Positions 10,882 through 21,518 of a stretch of DNA of 64,000 nt are shown piece by piece (position 1 is the stretch's first letter; every line of letters starts with the position of its first letter). The position numbers and the translations under genes were made by a program. The notes beneath the pieces were generated by a model. It was not told the origin of the DNA. It saw only the letters and a program-made list of their open reading frames with translations, and made no database searches. This DNA is from Fragilaria radians (Eukaryota; Bacillariophyta; Fragilariophyceae; Fragilariales; Fragilariaceae), in assembly GCA_900642245.1 (NCBI GenBank), contig CAAAJI010000014.1:425956-489955 (forward strand), written 5' to 3'.

Positions 10882-12931
10882 TTTTCAGGAAAGAAGGAAG
10901 AACGGTCAACACAGATGGAGAAAATCTTCACTACAGCAAGAAGTTCGGGAATTGAGGATATTCTACTTGTTAAGCTCACAATTTCATAGAGAATCGAGAC
11001 TGCAATTTGTAACGCTATCCATCTAATAAAAACATTGAGATTGAAGCAAGCTAAGAACAAACATTATCTGCATCTCAGTTCCATGAAAATGTCGCGACTG
11101 TGGGTAAACTAGTCATTAGGCTATCTACTGCAAGGTCAAGAGAGATAATGTGATAGACAAGATGATGCAGCCCTCTCAACCTACGTATGTGCCTACTGCA
11201 AAAGACAGGATACATTAAAGCCAACTGCTTGGAATGAAACAGAAGAGACAATAAAGTATAGGTGTCGCAGATGTTGTTCAGATCTTGGCGTCGGAGAAAT
11301 CGGAAATTTTGGATAATATTTGGATCATAAATAGTGGCGCAGCATACCACTATTTTAGTGCAAAGTTATCCAAGTTTATGGCAAAGTTTGGATATGACAT
11401 TAAATGATGTAAAATACACTCCAGAGCTTGTAGTATCAACAGGGAATTTAAGAATGGTAGAATGGTTTTACCTTAAGCACCAACGGAGTTTCCCTTTGTT
11501 TGTCAAAGGGATCAGTTTCGATTACCTGACAGATGTGACTTTTAGTGTAGTTTTTGACCCAGAAGAATTGAGAGTTGTTGAGGAGCTTTCAATCAAGGAA
11601 GGGACATCCTTTTAGATCAAGTGATTATTGCATGACTAAGACAAATATTATCAACACCCCTGCTACGTCTGACGAAGCATGGAATTGTGTCAATGAAGTT
11701 GATAGGAAGAAAGGGAAGCAATAAATAAGGAATTGAAGGACATGAATGATAAGTCGGTTTGGAGCATGGTAAAGAAAGAAGAAATCCCCGAAGGTAGAGG
11801 GTGCATCAAATTAAAGTGGTTTTTTGAGATGAAGAAAAATAGATTTTTTAGAGCCAGCCTTGATACATGTGCTTACAGTCAAGTCACAGGTAAAACTTTA
11901 GAATGCTCTATTCCGCTTTTTAAAACGATGTCAGCTTCAGAGTTGTACTTGTTGCCAAGTTGATTGGGGACATAAGGCCTCTGTTGTAGATGACGGAACG
12001 ACATTTCTCCATGGACACCTAGAGGAAGTCATTTATATGAACATACCTCAAGGCATGAAATCACACGACAATGAATGCCTATAACTTCTTGAAAAATCTA
12101 TTGGCTTGCACAGAGTGCAAGAAAATTATAAAAAGTTTAATTGAAGTAGTTAAGAGTGTTGGAATCACTGAGAATAAAGTGAACCCATGGTTATTGCCGA
12201 AATGGGGTGAAGAAAGAGTCATTCTGATTGGCATTTATGTTGATGATTGGCGTATTGAAGTTAATAAACCAAGTTTCCTAGTTTATTTATAATTTAAGGG
12301 GCAATGGATTCAAGTTGAAAATCAATTTAATGATCATTTGACTTGCCACACCATGGAAAAAGAAGAAAAAGGAGAAATTCTTAGCGTACATCCATACCTT
12401 ATCAATTGTTTAATTGAAAGGTTTCAAGATTAAGATTAAGAAAATTAGACATCGTTCAGGAGTCGGTACATTGGTCCATCTCACTAGAAATTCAAGACCT
12501 GACATCAGCCATGCTGTCAGAATGTTATCACAGTACAGGGATGACGCAAAAATGGGTTCTTTTCCTTGAGATGTTGAGGGTTGTGAAGTTTGTCCTTGTC
12601 ACAAAAATCTTCTGTTTAAAATGCACGTGAACATTGAAGTTTAAATTGTAATCTCAAGGTACTTTGTAACAGTGACTGGGCAAGAGACAAGATACAAAGG
12701 CCCAAAGAGTGAAGCTGAGTATGCTATGGAGGCAACTGGGGAAATAAGTTCATCTTTCATCTCCTCAGACATATTGGAGTTGAATTGGAACTCCTTATTC
12801 TTGTGAAAGTTGACAATATTGATGCAATATTTATGCTGCAGAATGCATCAACTGACGTAAACTCCCGGCATGTTGACATGTGCGATCATTTTATGCAAGA
12901 GAATATTGAAGATGGAAGCATAGAGATATAA
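10882..12931 (+). mobile_element. Decayed Ty1/copia (CoDi-like) retrotransposon, internal region
   Basis: Copia domains appear in the right order, scattered over frames with stops. A gag-like stretch (FSGKKEERSTQMEKIF) begins near 10882. A frameshifted CCHC zinc knuckle lies at about 11188-11228, with the His position now Tyr. The protease motif WIINSGAAYH at about 11321-11350 has NSG in place of the catalytic DSG. A reverse-transcriptase start (IPEGRGCIKLKWFFEMK) lies near 11784. The box YVDDW is near 12233-12250, and LVHLTRNSRPDISHAVRMLS near 12470-12530. RNase H traces are SDWARDK and SEAEYAMEA, and the C-terminal DMCDHFMQENIEDGSIEI reaches about 12931. The element cannot be autonomous. 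I did not identify LTRs or target-site duplications, and integrase is largely missing. Confidence 0.85.
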
Positions 12932-14216
12932 TGTTTTTTAAAAAGAAAAGGATTTCGATATTTGTATGAAGAAAGTTAATCAGGAGAGGTGCGAGAATCA
13001 TGTGAAATGTTTATGGAATAATTGTGATAATGACGGTGGTTGAACTTTTTATGATAGCAAGGGCATTGGAAACATCCCTTATGTTGAATCCACCTTAGAT
13101 TGATTTGCTTAGATGATATATAGGGGATAGAGTATTAGGAGATATTAGATTGTGCTAGTCAGTTATAGTATTTTGTCTTTGATTTAGTAATCACAACTTA
13201 CAGTTCCTCAATATTTTGGAACCATATCTTGCTCCAAAGTTTCACAAGAATTGAAAAGACAAGTTTTGACAAAAATATCTGATTATGTTATCAGTACTTC
13301 TCTGACAAGGACATTGTATTTACTTTAGCTTCTGTTTAAGTATTGGAGTTTTTGAGTTCATGAATACTTTGCTTACATCTGCACTAACTTATGAATGTTA
13401 CCATCATTCATTCTATTCACGTTTTTCAACTAGGAACTAAGTATAAGCGTCCATATTCATTCGGAAAAACTATACATCCTCCCCAGCCAAAAGTAAACAT
13501 GTCACAGTAATAAACTTACAAATTGCTCATTACAGCTTTTCCGAATAAACAAATACTGTTTTACTTACTTCTCACATGTTGATAGGTGTGTATGAATTTA
13601 CAGGTATTGTTTCCTACTGTGTGTACGTGGAGTAGCACTATCGGACGTCCTTGATACTTGCACAAAAATCACCTTAGATTTCACCACTGTATTGTTTGGC
13701 ATTACCTGTATTGCCTACACAATGGAAATTGCATCATTACTTTCTAAAAAATGATTTTGGTCAATGTTCTAGGATCATGAAGTCTCTCAATGAACTCACT
13801 CATCCTGATCCTATACAGGATTTCCTATTTCTTTTAGAAGCTTTTTTCATTTAAAACCTTAATCCATAATTGGCAGCACAGAGTAATTAGTTTCCTGTCA
13901 TGTTGCCATTTCATGCCATAGCCTTTCGGATTGTCATTGCAGTACGAGGCTGTTCTGGGTCAGCAACTGCACATGATATCACGGCGGTGGTATTTACTAG
14001 CGACTGAGGAATCCAATAATCACAATTTTTTTCTCGAAAAAGAACAATTGTTAGTCGCTTGATTCGCACTGTCAAAAGAATACTCCAGTACCCGTACGAA
14101 ACGTGAGGATAAAACCCACGTGATTAAAAGTATATTGCATGAAAAGACCCAGGTTGTAGAAATGCCTGCCTCCAAAAATCCAACAAGCATCCTCACTCTC
14201 ACATCGCCTGTATAAA
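12932..14216. other. Intergenic, no feature recognised
   Basis: About 1.3 kb after the copia remnant. No LTR copy, RNA gene or coding exon is recognisable. A short ATG frame of 17 codons (about 14162-14215) ends just before the next gene's start and could act as an upstream ORF. Confidence 0.35.
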
Positions 14217-15620
14217 ATGTTGTCTGCAGGAAATGTATCTAGTACTGAGTTTAACGCTACATGGGCTGATTTTGATCCTGGAATCAGTTTCAATGGCGAG
14301 CTAGCAAGTGAGAGCAGACACAGTTCCGAGAAAAAATCAAAGAAAAAGTCTAAGAAAAGTGATCGTAGCGACGGCAGTGGAAAGAAGAAGAAAAAGAAAT
14401 CCAAAAAGAGCTCCTCAAATTGCGACGATGATGATCTAGACGATTTTGAAAGTAACTCTTTATTCGAGAAAGCAATTGCAAAGGCTCAAACTGATTCTGT
14501 CGAGGGAGAATTTGCGCTCACTGAGGCATTTCAGGATATGCTTCAAGATGCTGACTTAGAAGTCGACCAGGCTTACAGTCAAAACCACGAAATATTTGAT
14601 AAGGAAGAAGATTTCGCACCATCTTTCCTTCCAGATCAAAAGCTCCAAGGGAATACTAAATTTCCAACGACCTTTCGTGAAGACTCTGGCAATGATGAGG
14701 ATTGGATTGTTGACAATAATAGCAGAGGGGCTCAGATGAGAGAGTATAGTCTAAAACGATCAAGCGTTGCAAACTCCATCTCATCCAAATCTGATGAAAG
14801 CAATAATGATCAAGGGAGATCATCATCTAGTAAAAGGTCAAATGAGAATTCCAAACAAAGTAAATCTACTGTTACCTTTTCAAACGACACTCCGAAGATG
14901 GGCAGTAACTCTACAGGCAATAGAGCTGAGAATTTGAATTTATCGAATAGATCATTTTCCAAAGTGTCAATAGTTGACACCTCAAGCTTCAATTTAGGGG
15001 CAGAGCAAGCATCGGGTAGTGTGAGACTTAATGACAGTGCAACTATACATTCAGATCTTACAGGTCTAACGGGAGTTTTCTCCATGATCCCAGCTCCAAA
15101 AGCCGTTGACGAAAATGACGATGATTCTGAATCTGAGAGTGATGAAAGTGATACTTTCGTTTATCCCCGTTACGATCCTTCGCTATCGAAACTCACAGCT
15201 GGAAATTCGAAACCCAAGACAAATAAACCTAAACAGAAAGTACAATTTGGAAGTGTCACGGTCCGAGGCTTTGAACGCATTCTGGGTGATAATCCTAGTT
15301 GCAAGGTAGGACCTCCGATCTCAATCGGATGGAAAGTAGAATCGGTGACGACACATCCGAGTCCCGAAGCCCATGACTTTGCTCGGGGACGTCCCATTCG
15401 AAGCTCGAATGGTTTGGTCTTATCACGAGATGAGCGTCACGAACTCCTGCGACAACTAGGTTATGCAGAGCGGGATATTGCCAATGCGGTTCGCGCTGTA
15501 TTGAGGGATAAGAATAGGCGCCGTACAACTGTAACAAATTTGGGTGCCTCAGCGGTAGAAGAAAAGATGGAAAATGTGAGCAATGGAATCAAGAGAATGT
15601 TGTTTTTGAAAAAGAGCTAA
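14217..15620 (+). CDS. Lys/Ser-rich protein with conserved stramenopile C-terminal module
   Basis: 467 residues, single exon. Residues about 40-75 form a Lys/Ser-rich stretch (EKKSKKKSKK, GKKKKKKSKKSSS). This is followed by an acidic patch and long Ser/Asn-rich, probably disordered sequence. The last 125 residues are different. FGSVTVRGFERILGDNPSC, then GPPISIGW, then LSRDERHELLRQLGY and a basic helix form a compact conserved-looking module. Similar ERxLGDNPS...SxGW modules occur at the end of otherwise unrelated diatom proteins; their function is not known to me. The protein has no signal peptide or membrane segment, so cytosol or nucleus is likely. The ATG at 14217 is the first in frame. 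Confidence 0.75.
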   Translation: MLSAGNVSSTEFNATWADFDPGISFNGELASESRHSSEKKSKKKSKKSDRSDGSGKKKKKKSKKSSSNCDDDDLDDFESNSLFEKAIAKAQTDSVEGEFALTEAFQDMLQDADLEVDQAYSQNHEIFDKEEDFAPSFLPDQKLQGNTKFPTTFREDSGNDEDWIVDNNSRGAQMREYSLKRSSVANSISSKSDESNNDQGRSSSSKRSNENSKQSKSTVTFSNDTPKMGSNSTGNRAENLNLSNRSFSKVSIVDTSSFNLGAEQASGSVRLNDSATIHSDLTGLTGVFSMIPAPKAVDENDDDSESESDESDTFVYPRYDPSLSKLTAGNSKPKTNKPKQKVQFGSVTVRGFERILGDNPSCKVGPPISIGWKVESVTTHPSPEAHDFARGRPIRSSNGLVLSRDERHELLRQLGYAERDIANAVRAVLRDKNRRRTTVTNLGASAVEEKMENVSNGIKRMLFLKKS

Positions 15621-16029
15621 AAATCATCCTTCTCTCTAAATCTTGATCACCTTATATGAGAGTATCCTTTGTGAAGTAATCGATATGCTACTGTGTATCT
15701 TTCGAAATAAATTTTATGGGCAATGTTTTGTGATTATAAGACGTTTACTTCATTAGATGAGGCGGCTTTAGAGCTAGCTGGATTGAATTCTTGACTATCG
15801 TAATTAGGTTATCATTTTCAAAAAGAGTTCTATTTGAAACAAAGGGTTAAAGGATATCTATGTCACTTTAGTCCGGTTATAACCTGAGACTTCTTCCTGT
15901 CTCCAACGTAGTTCAGGAATAAAGGAAAATTTGCGTTACCAATTTCGAGTAACATATTGCACACCATCAAGTCAATACACCATAGTATCATCGCCATAAG
16001 ATCATTATAAAGCCATTTAGTGAGGTCAA
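15621..16029. other. Intergenic, no feature recognised
   Basis: About 400 bases between the Lys/Ser-rich gene and the hAT remnant. It may contain the gene's 3' UTR and the degraded end of the transposon. Nothing specific is visible. Confidence 0.35.
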
Positions 16030-16815
16030 TAAGAGGAGTGATTACTACACTCCCCCTTCTTTCATGAAAGGGGAGGAAGAATATTCTTGATTTTGAGTAT
16101 CAAAGAATCATTAAAAGTGCTAAACTCCATCTCGTATCATTTCTCGTTTTTGCTTACATATGTGCATGGGCACTTAGCTTTGCAGCATGAATCCAATGTT
16201 TCAAGTGGAGCATGATTTCATTGATCAAGGCCAACTGATCTTAAATGTCTTGAAGTAAGCTTTTACGGAAAGACTAAAATGATGGCTTGTAAGTCCAAGT
16301 GTTTTTATCTTTTCAGCATACAATGATTGATTGAGAAATTATCTCCAATTAAAGAAGCTTTATACTCCCAGCTCTTGTCATAATAATCTAGAATAGATTT
16401 GAGACACACAATTTGAGCTTTGGCACCCAAAAGTTCTTTGTTTGTCATCAGCTACTAGGATAGCAAAGCCTTTTCACATGCAATCAAATAATTTGGACTA
16501 GGATAAGTTGCAAATAATCCCAAAATGCAAGTTTATTTCAATGTCCACCCATCAAATATCAGTGCAAACTGATTGGGAAGCAATTCCTTATTCAACAAAT
16601 GTAGTTTATAGCTCAAACAATTTCATAAAAAAAGTCAATTCTAATTGTTGAGAATATGCTGTGGTATTGAACGCTCTATTTTTCAGTAAATGACATTGGC
16701 AGTGGTAGAATGAAACAGTCCAATCACCTCCAGTATGTTGCTTTTTACGGGATGAATGCTGGTCAGAAAAAAGGCACAATTTACATCGTTGTGAAAATTT
16801 GTTTCCAACTGCCAC
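16030..16815 (-). mobile_element. Decayed hAT-superfamily transposase
   Basis: Minus-strand translation shows hAT transposase landmarks in the correct order, broken by stops and frame changes. A Cys/His-containing segment lies at 16606-16815. LNKELLPNQFALIFDGW comes next, near 16550-16595, then LFATYPSPNY. WEYKASLIGDNFSIN follows, then a degraded SHxFxLxV segment. Finally RNDTRWS appears near 16120-16150, matching the NDTRWS hallmark of the family. The reading frame cannot yield a working enzyme. Terminal inverted repeats and 8-bp target duplications were not identified. The match rests on motif order and is inference rather than alignment. Confidence 0.7.
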
Positions 16816-16920
16816 TACTAGATCGCTGTCGGTTGGTTTTGCGATAGAAATAGAACGGAATTTTTTCTTTTGATACTTTGATGTTCCTTCACGGTAACAA
16901 GAAACAATAGTATCGTATTG

Positions 16921-16935
16921 ATGACGAAGGCATGA
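16921..16935 (+). promoter_or_regulatory. Four-codon upstream ORF overlapping the phytochelatin synthase start
   Basis: An ATG at 16921 opens a frame of four codons ending in TGA at 16933-16935. That stop overlaps the ATG of the main gene at 16932-16934 (ATGA arrangement). If the transcript begins upstream of 16921, ribosomes would meet this uORF first, and the main protein would depend on leaky scanning or reinitiation. This is an inference; the transcript start is unknown. Confidence 0.4.
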
Positions 16936-18455
16936 TTAATTACAATTCGATCGATAATGAAAGTCTACATGTATTGCATGCATCGGTATCTCTTAAAAAG
17001 GAGGAGCCATGTGATACCCGATCAAGATATTTCACCCTGTTACTAGGATTTCTTTTGTTTTCAGGCTTCGTCATGTACTATGCTGGATACTCTAAGCGTC
17101 AGGTAGATGAAACCTTAACGGTGGAGATGACAAAGTCTATGGTTACGGAACAAACTCTTTTATTTGAAAGCATAGAGAGTGAAAATTTGATGGCTGATCA
17201 TGGATGGAATGAAATAGAAGAGTGGAAACGTCTATTTCTTGAGACGCCTCTCTGGATGGAGGCCGTCAGGAAATGGGAACAATTCCTAAAAGTCGAAACT
17301 CAGAACTCGGATTCTTCGACCGAGTCGATTAAAGAATGGTGGATTTTGAATTACATGAAAGATATATCTTGTTTATGGAACTTGCGGCATAGATTGTTCA
17401 ATCAATGGGATATTGAAGACAATAAAGCGTTAAACACAGATCGCAGTTGTAGTGAAGTATCTAAGCGAGGAATAGAATTCAATGAATTTGAACTTAAAAA
17501 TGATATCAACACAGGTTCTTTGGATGAAAATCTTGGAGACATTGGAAAGTCGAATGATCTCTCTAATATACATTCCTTGCAAGTATCTACGTCAAAAGAG
17601 CAGAAGGTCGATAACATCAAAGAAAAGGCAGCCACACTCCTCGAACTTAATAGAAATTCCTTGGTATACTTGAATACATCTAGATCTTTCCAAATTCTGA
17701 CAGACGGAGGTAAGTATTCCCAAGACTACTTTTTGATTCAACAGGGGTTCGACAGTCAAATCAATCAAGCCTATTGTGGAGTAGCAACTTGCGCTTCACT
17801 TTTGAATTCTCTACGTGGACAAGTAGAATTGCCGATAGATCCGATATACAATCCTTATGCCTATGCAACACAATTCAGCATATTCAACAATTGCACAAAC
17901 TCTCATGTGATTCATCAGAACTCCTCATTTGATGGCATATTGGCAGCACCCTACGGACTAGGGATGGAGCAGATACATGCTTTATTAAGATGCCACTTAG
18001 ATACCAAAAGTTGGAATGTTTCAGCATACCATCTTGATCCCGAAGTCATATCATTTCATCAATTTCGTCGTGATTTGCAAAATGGTGTCACTAACTTGAA
18101 TTCTCGAGTGATTATCAATTACGACCGAAAGTCAGTCGGACAGGCTGGTGGAGGACATTGGAGTCTTATCGGTGCATACTCCCATGAACTAGATTCCTTT
18201 TTGGTTATGGATGTCGCAAAATACAAATATCCCAACGCATGGATACCATCCTCACTCTTATACCAATCGCTTCAAACTTGGGACCTTTGTGGAAACTGGA
18301 ATTTCCCAACAGCGCAGGGAATACTCCCTCCCGACTATTTGTATTCAAAGACGCTATCCGATTACTTTAGTGCCACTGCTATGCTCGGATGCTCACCAAT
18401 GAGACGGGGTTATGTTATCATCCAAAAAATATCGGAACAAGACGATATGGAATAA
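16932..18455 (+). CDS. Membrane-anchored phytochelatin synthase-like protein
   Basis: 507 residues, single exon. Phytochelatin synthases are papain-like transpeptidases that build phytochelatins from glutathione for metal binding, or hydrolyse glutathione and its conjugates. The catalytic triad is clear: C282 in NQAYCGVATC, H409 in GGGHWSLIGAY, and D427 in MDVAKYKYPNAW. The His-Asp spacing of 18 equals that of plant PCS1 (H162/D180). The family's RRGYVII strand follows. Unlike the plant enzymes, the catalytic domain is preceded by about 270 residues. These include a hydrophobic segment, YFTLLLGFLLFSGFVMYYAG (about 36-55), that looks like a type II signal anchor. The Cys-rich C-terminal half of plant enzymes is absent. 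The catalytic domain would then face the lumen of the secretory or vacuolar system, as in some eukaryotic PCS-like proteins. Substrate and direction of the reaction are not decidable from sequence. Confidence 0.9.
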   Translation: MINYNSIDNESLHVLHASVSLKKEEPCDTRSRYFTLLLGFLLFSGFVMYYAGYSKRQVDETLTVEMTKSMVTEQTLLFESIESENLMADHGWNEIEEWKRLFLETPLWMEAVRKWEQFLKVETQNSDSSTESIKEWWILNYMKDISCLWNLRHRLFNQWDIEDNKALNTDRSCSEVSKRGIEFNEFELKNDINTGSLDENLGDIGKSNDLSNIHSLQVSTSKEQKVDNIKEKAATLLELNRNSLVYLNTSRSFQILTDGGKYSQDYFLIQQGFDSQINQAYCGVATCASLLNSLRGQVELPIDPIYNPYAYATQFSIFNNCTNSHVIHQNSSFDGILAAPYGLGMEQIHALLRCHLDTKSWNVSAYHLDPEVISFHQFRRDLQNGVTNLNSRVIINYDRKSVGQAGGGHWSLIGAYSHELDSFLVMDVAKYKYPNAWIPSSLLYQSLQTWDLCGNWNFPTAQGILPPDYLYSKTLSDYFSATAMLGCSPMRRGYVIIQKISEQDDME

Positions 18456-19495
18456 TGTTTGAAGGGAATCAATCATCGATTAATTAAAGAATGTTGTGTT
18501 TAGGACTTTATTAACTTACGTGTAACTCCGGCATCTAGAGGGCAACTAGAAATATTCAATTGACATTTCGGTACAATGAATTTTGACCAAAATATGTTAC
18601 GTAGATGTTATCGTGCTGCTCCGGGAAGACAAATATCAAAATGATCATTTGATGCCTAAATCTTCCATAGCTTACTCCTCTTCTATATCTGAAAGTACAA
18701 CTGATTCCATCATGCTTCAATCCAAAAGTATGCTTGCATGTTCTCTTCTCAATAATTTTTGATTTTTTCTTCAATTAGTCCGGAAACCAAATTGTAAGTT
18801 GTCTATATGAAATATGTCAACCTCCAGAATGCCAAATCATATCTTTAACAAGATAAGAAAATGATTGATCACCTAACTTTGAAGCTTTATAAGGCTTCAA
18901 GTGCCGTTTGCGGGTAGCCTTATCTCCTTTATGTAAAGCATTATCTTCTTAAATGAAACAGTATAGTTTGTCGTACGTTTCCCTTTTCCCCCCTTTTGTA
19001 TTCTCTTCCTCTCCCTCCAAGAATGTGGCAAAACACAGATTTAGAAGTATTGAAGAAAATCCAGTTCAACTTTTGATTTAATATTCTTCGTTAGCATCTT
19101 GAAGGCAATTCAGAAAGTTTTTAATGTTAAGTTGCAATGTAATATCTTGCTGTGTTTAGAAACAGGAATAAAGCTTTTGATCAAAGGTAATGCGGATTTC
19201 ACAAGCAGTTTAATGAACCTCCTGTGCCTCAGTTTTCTCATGGAAGTAAACAAAACGCCATTTGAAATTTTTGTAAAATGTACAGATTATGATTTTTCAT
19301 TGGACTGCTTTGATGCAAAAAAGAAGTTGATCGGGAGAAGTTAGAAGTTAGCATGCACGAGAAAAGAGTGAGGAGCTAAATTTCTAGTGCGATGTATAGT
19401 TATTTATATTTAAATGGTTTCTAACTGCTTTCAGTCTTTCAGAAGCAAAAATTCAAGAAAAACATGATTCAGGTACTGCTTAATGCTGTATAAAG
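18456..19495. other. Intergenic between convergent genes
   Basis: About 1 kb between the phytochelatin synthase (+) and the basic-region protein (-). Small frames at 18556-18774 and 19099-19344 show no family signal. I do not support them as genes. Confidence 0.4.
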
Positions 19496-20260
19496 TTAAC
19501 TCAGGATTCTGACAGGATTACAGAATTTAGTCGATACCGCGCTTTGATGAAGCAAGAATCGCCTCTCGGAGCCTTCTAATTCTCTTTCGTGCAAATTGCA
19601 TAGGGGTTTCAATGAATTCGATGAAGAAGTATCTTTATCAGGAGGCGATGACTTTAACGAGAGTATTGCGTCTATCGCAGCTTCCTCAGGGCTCATGTTT
19701 TTAAAATTCTCATCAACTAGTGATGGCAGTACTGTATAAGAAGAATGCTGAGCAGACCACGATTGATTTTTATAAAAATCTTGATCTCTGTCAAACTCAA
19801 AAATTGCTCTTTTGCCAGAATAGTAATGATGATGATGATGCTCGATCGAGACAAACCTGGAAGGCTGTGAACATTCAGCCATATGATTGTGAGAATAAAA
19901 GTTAGGTCCTCGATTCCTGATAGGCGAATCGTATCGAGGTGTATGAAGGTATTCATATGAATAGGGATGGTGACGTTCTAGCCGGAACATTTGATGTCGA
20001 TTTTTTTCTATATGTGACGGCCACATTTCAACCATATATCCCTTAGATCGTGTATGCTCGTTCGGAGGAGGAATACAAGTATTTTGTTGAGAAGGACTCA
20101 TGGACAAAGATTGGTTGGACCTATTGCTTTGCTTTTCTTTATCTTTCTTTATCTCCATCAAAGCCTCTCGTTTCCTAGCACGACAACGCTGCTGCCTGAC
20201 ACGAGCAGCTTGCCTCCTCCTGAGTAATCTATCTTCATGATTAAGCTTTCCATGAACCAT
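19496..20260 (-). CDS. Small protein with N-terminal basic (bZIP-like) region
   Basis: 254 residues from an ATG at 20258-20260. Residues about 9-33 are strongly basic (RLLRRRQAARVRQQRCRARK), resembling the DNA-contacting half of a bZIP domain. The heptad leucines of a zipper do not follow; the next segment is Lys/Asn/Ser-rich. The middle is rich in His, Tyr and Ser, including an HHHHHYY run. Near the C-terminus, SPEEAAIDAILSLK is a short predicted helix. A nuclear DNA- or RNA-binding role is plausible but unproven. It overlaps no other gene and has no evident intron. I do not assign it to a named transcription factor family. Confidence 0.6.
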   Translation of the reverse strand: MVHGKLNHEDRLLRRRQAARVRQQRCRARKREALMEIKKDKEKQSNRSNQSLSMSPSQQNTCIPPPNEHTRSKGYMVEMWPSHIEKNRHQMFRLERHHPYSYEYLHTPRYDSPIRNRGPNFYSHNHMAECSQPSRFVSIEHHHHHYYSGKRAIFEFDRDQDFYKNQSWSAQHSSYTVLPSLVDENFKNMSPEEAAIDAILSLKSSPPDKDTSSSNSLKPLCNLHERELEGSERRFLLHQSAVSTKFCNPVRILS

Positions 20261-21518
20261 AGCAATTTCTTCGATTCTCTATTAACGTTGGAAGTCCTGT
20301 TTTTGTGACTATTCGTCTAAGCGTGACAAAACGAGAGAAATGTAATTGGTGGGACTTCAGCGTTACAGGTATACTGAGCTTTACTATCGTGGGAAATTTC
20401 CCAACGCCTACACGAATCGAAGAATATAAAGCTACCGTGAATGTATTTACTACAATGTATTAATTTGGCCATGAAACGCTTCACCATGTTTGTAGTTATT
20501 TATTTAAAAAAAAGTTTGACCTATAAATTTCTAATGAAAGAGAATCAGAGGTTTTTGGATCGGAGTATACTGCAGATTACTTTGAATTTTAGTTTTCGAT
20601 TGACGAATTATGCGTTAGACATGCTTTGCACTGTTCTGTCCATGACTGCTACTCCATTCTTCGTATGTGGACTAGTTCCCACCTAATTTTTCGTTAAGGT
20701 ATTGATTTCTCCCATATGGTCGATATTTTGGCGTGAAAAATATCTCTGAAAAAAAATCGTACGGTAAATTTTTATTATGTTGTAAATTGCAGCATGACAC
20801 GCATCAAATTTCCAGTGTAGGTTTCATTGGATTCCTCTGCTCACATTCCCGACACAAAACTTAATACTCAGAGCAGTGATAGTAGAACCAACAATTATTA
20901 ATTAACATGCAATGATATCGCAATACAGGAAATTCTGTATTAGATATCGAGTTGAAACAGCATCAATGGAAAACATAGCAGGGAAATTGAATAGTTGAAA
21001 ACAAATTTTTTATCTCGCTTTCTAAACTTAATGCTTAATTGTCAATTTAATATGAAGCTATTCATGAATCGCAAGCCAACCTTCAGTTTTGTGAGTAACA
21101 TAAAATTATTAAATATACAAGCTAGGATCAAAGGAGTATGGCAAGCAATAGCCATCTGAAGATAAAACAGATTCCAAGTGAACAAAAGGGGGAAAAGCTC
21201 TTGTAATCACCCAAAGAATAGTTTATAGAAAGATTTCAATCACAATCTTTCTACAAGGCTTTTGTTATGTACCTTTAAAGTAATTAATACACATAGAAAT
21301 GGGTACTTGAACTAAAAAAAGCCTTGTCTATAAAGATCAAACTTGAGCTTTCTTCCAATCATTGCTTGGCATGGAAACTAGTTATTTTTAGTCCTCATGG
21401 AAAAAGTCATGTTCCCCTTGAAACCAGCTTTTTACCCTGTTAGTTTCAATACACGTTTCTGAAAGTTGGAGAAACTGACATACCTCGAGTTAAGTTCATT
21501 AAGATAATACCTAACACT
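20261..21518. other. Intergenic, upstream of the basic-region gene
   Basis: About 1.26 kb up to the assembly gap. The first few hundred bases probably hold the promoter of the minus-strand gene. A short frame at 20441-20686 has no recognisable content. Confidence 0.35.

Noticed and set aside
19099..19344. 81-codon plus-strand frame between PCS and the basic-region gene
   Set aside because: It does not start at ATG in the full frame and shows no family or targeting signal.
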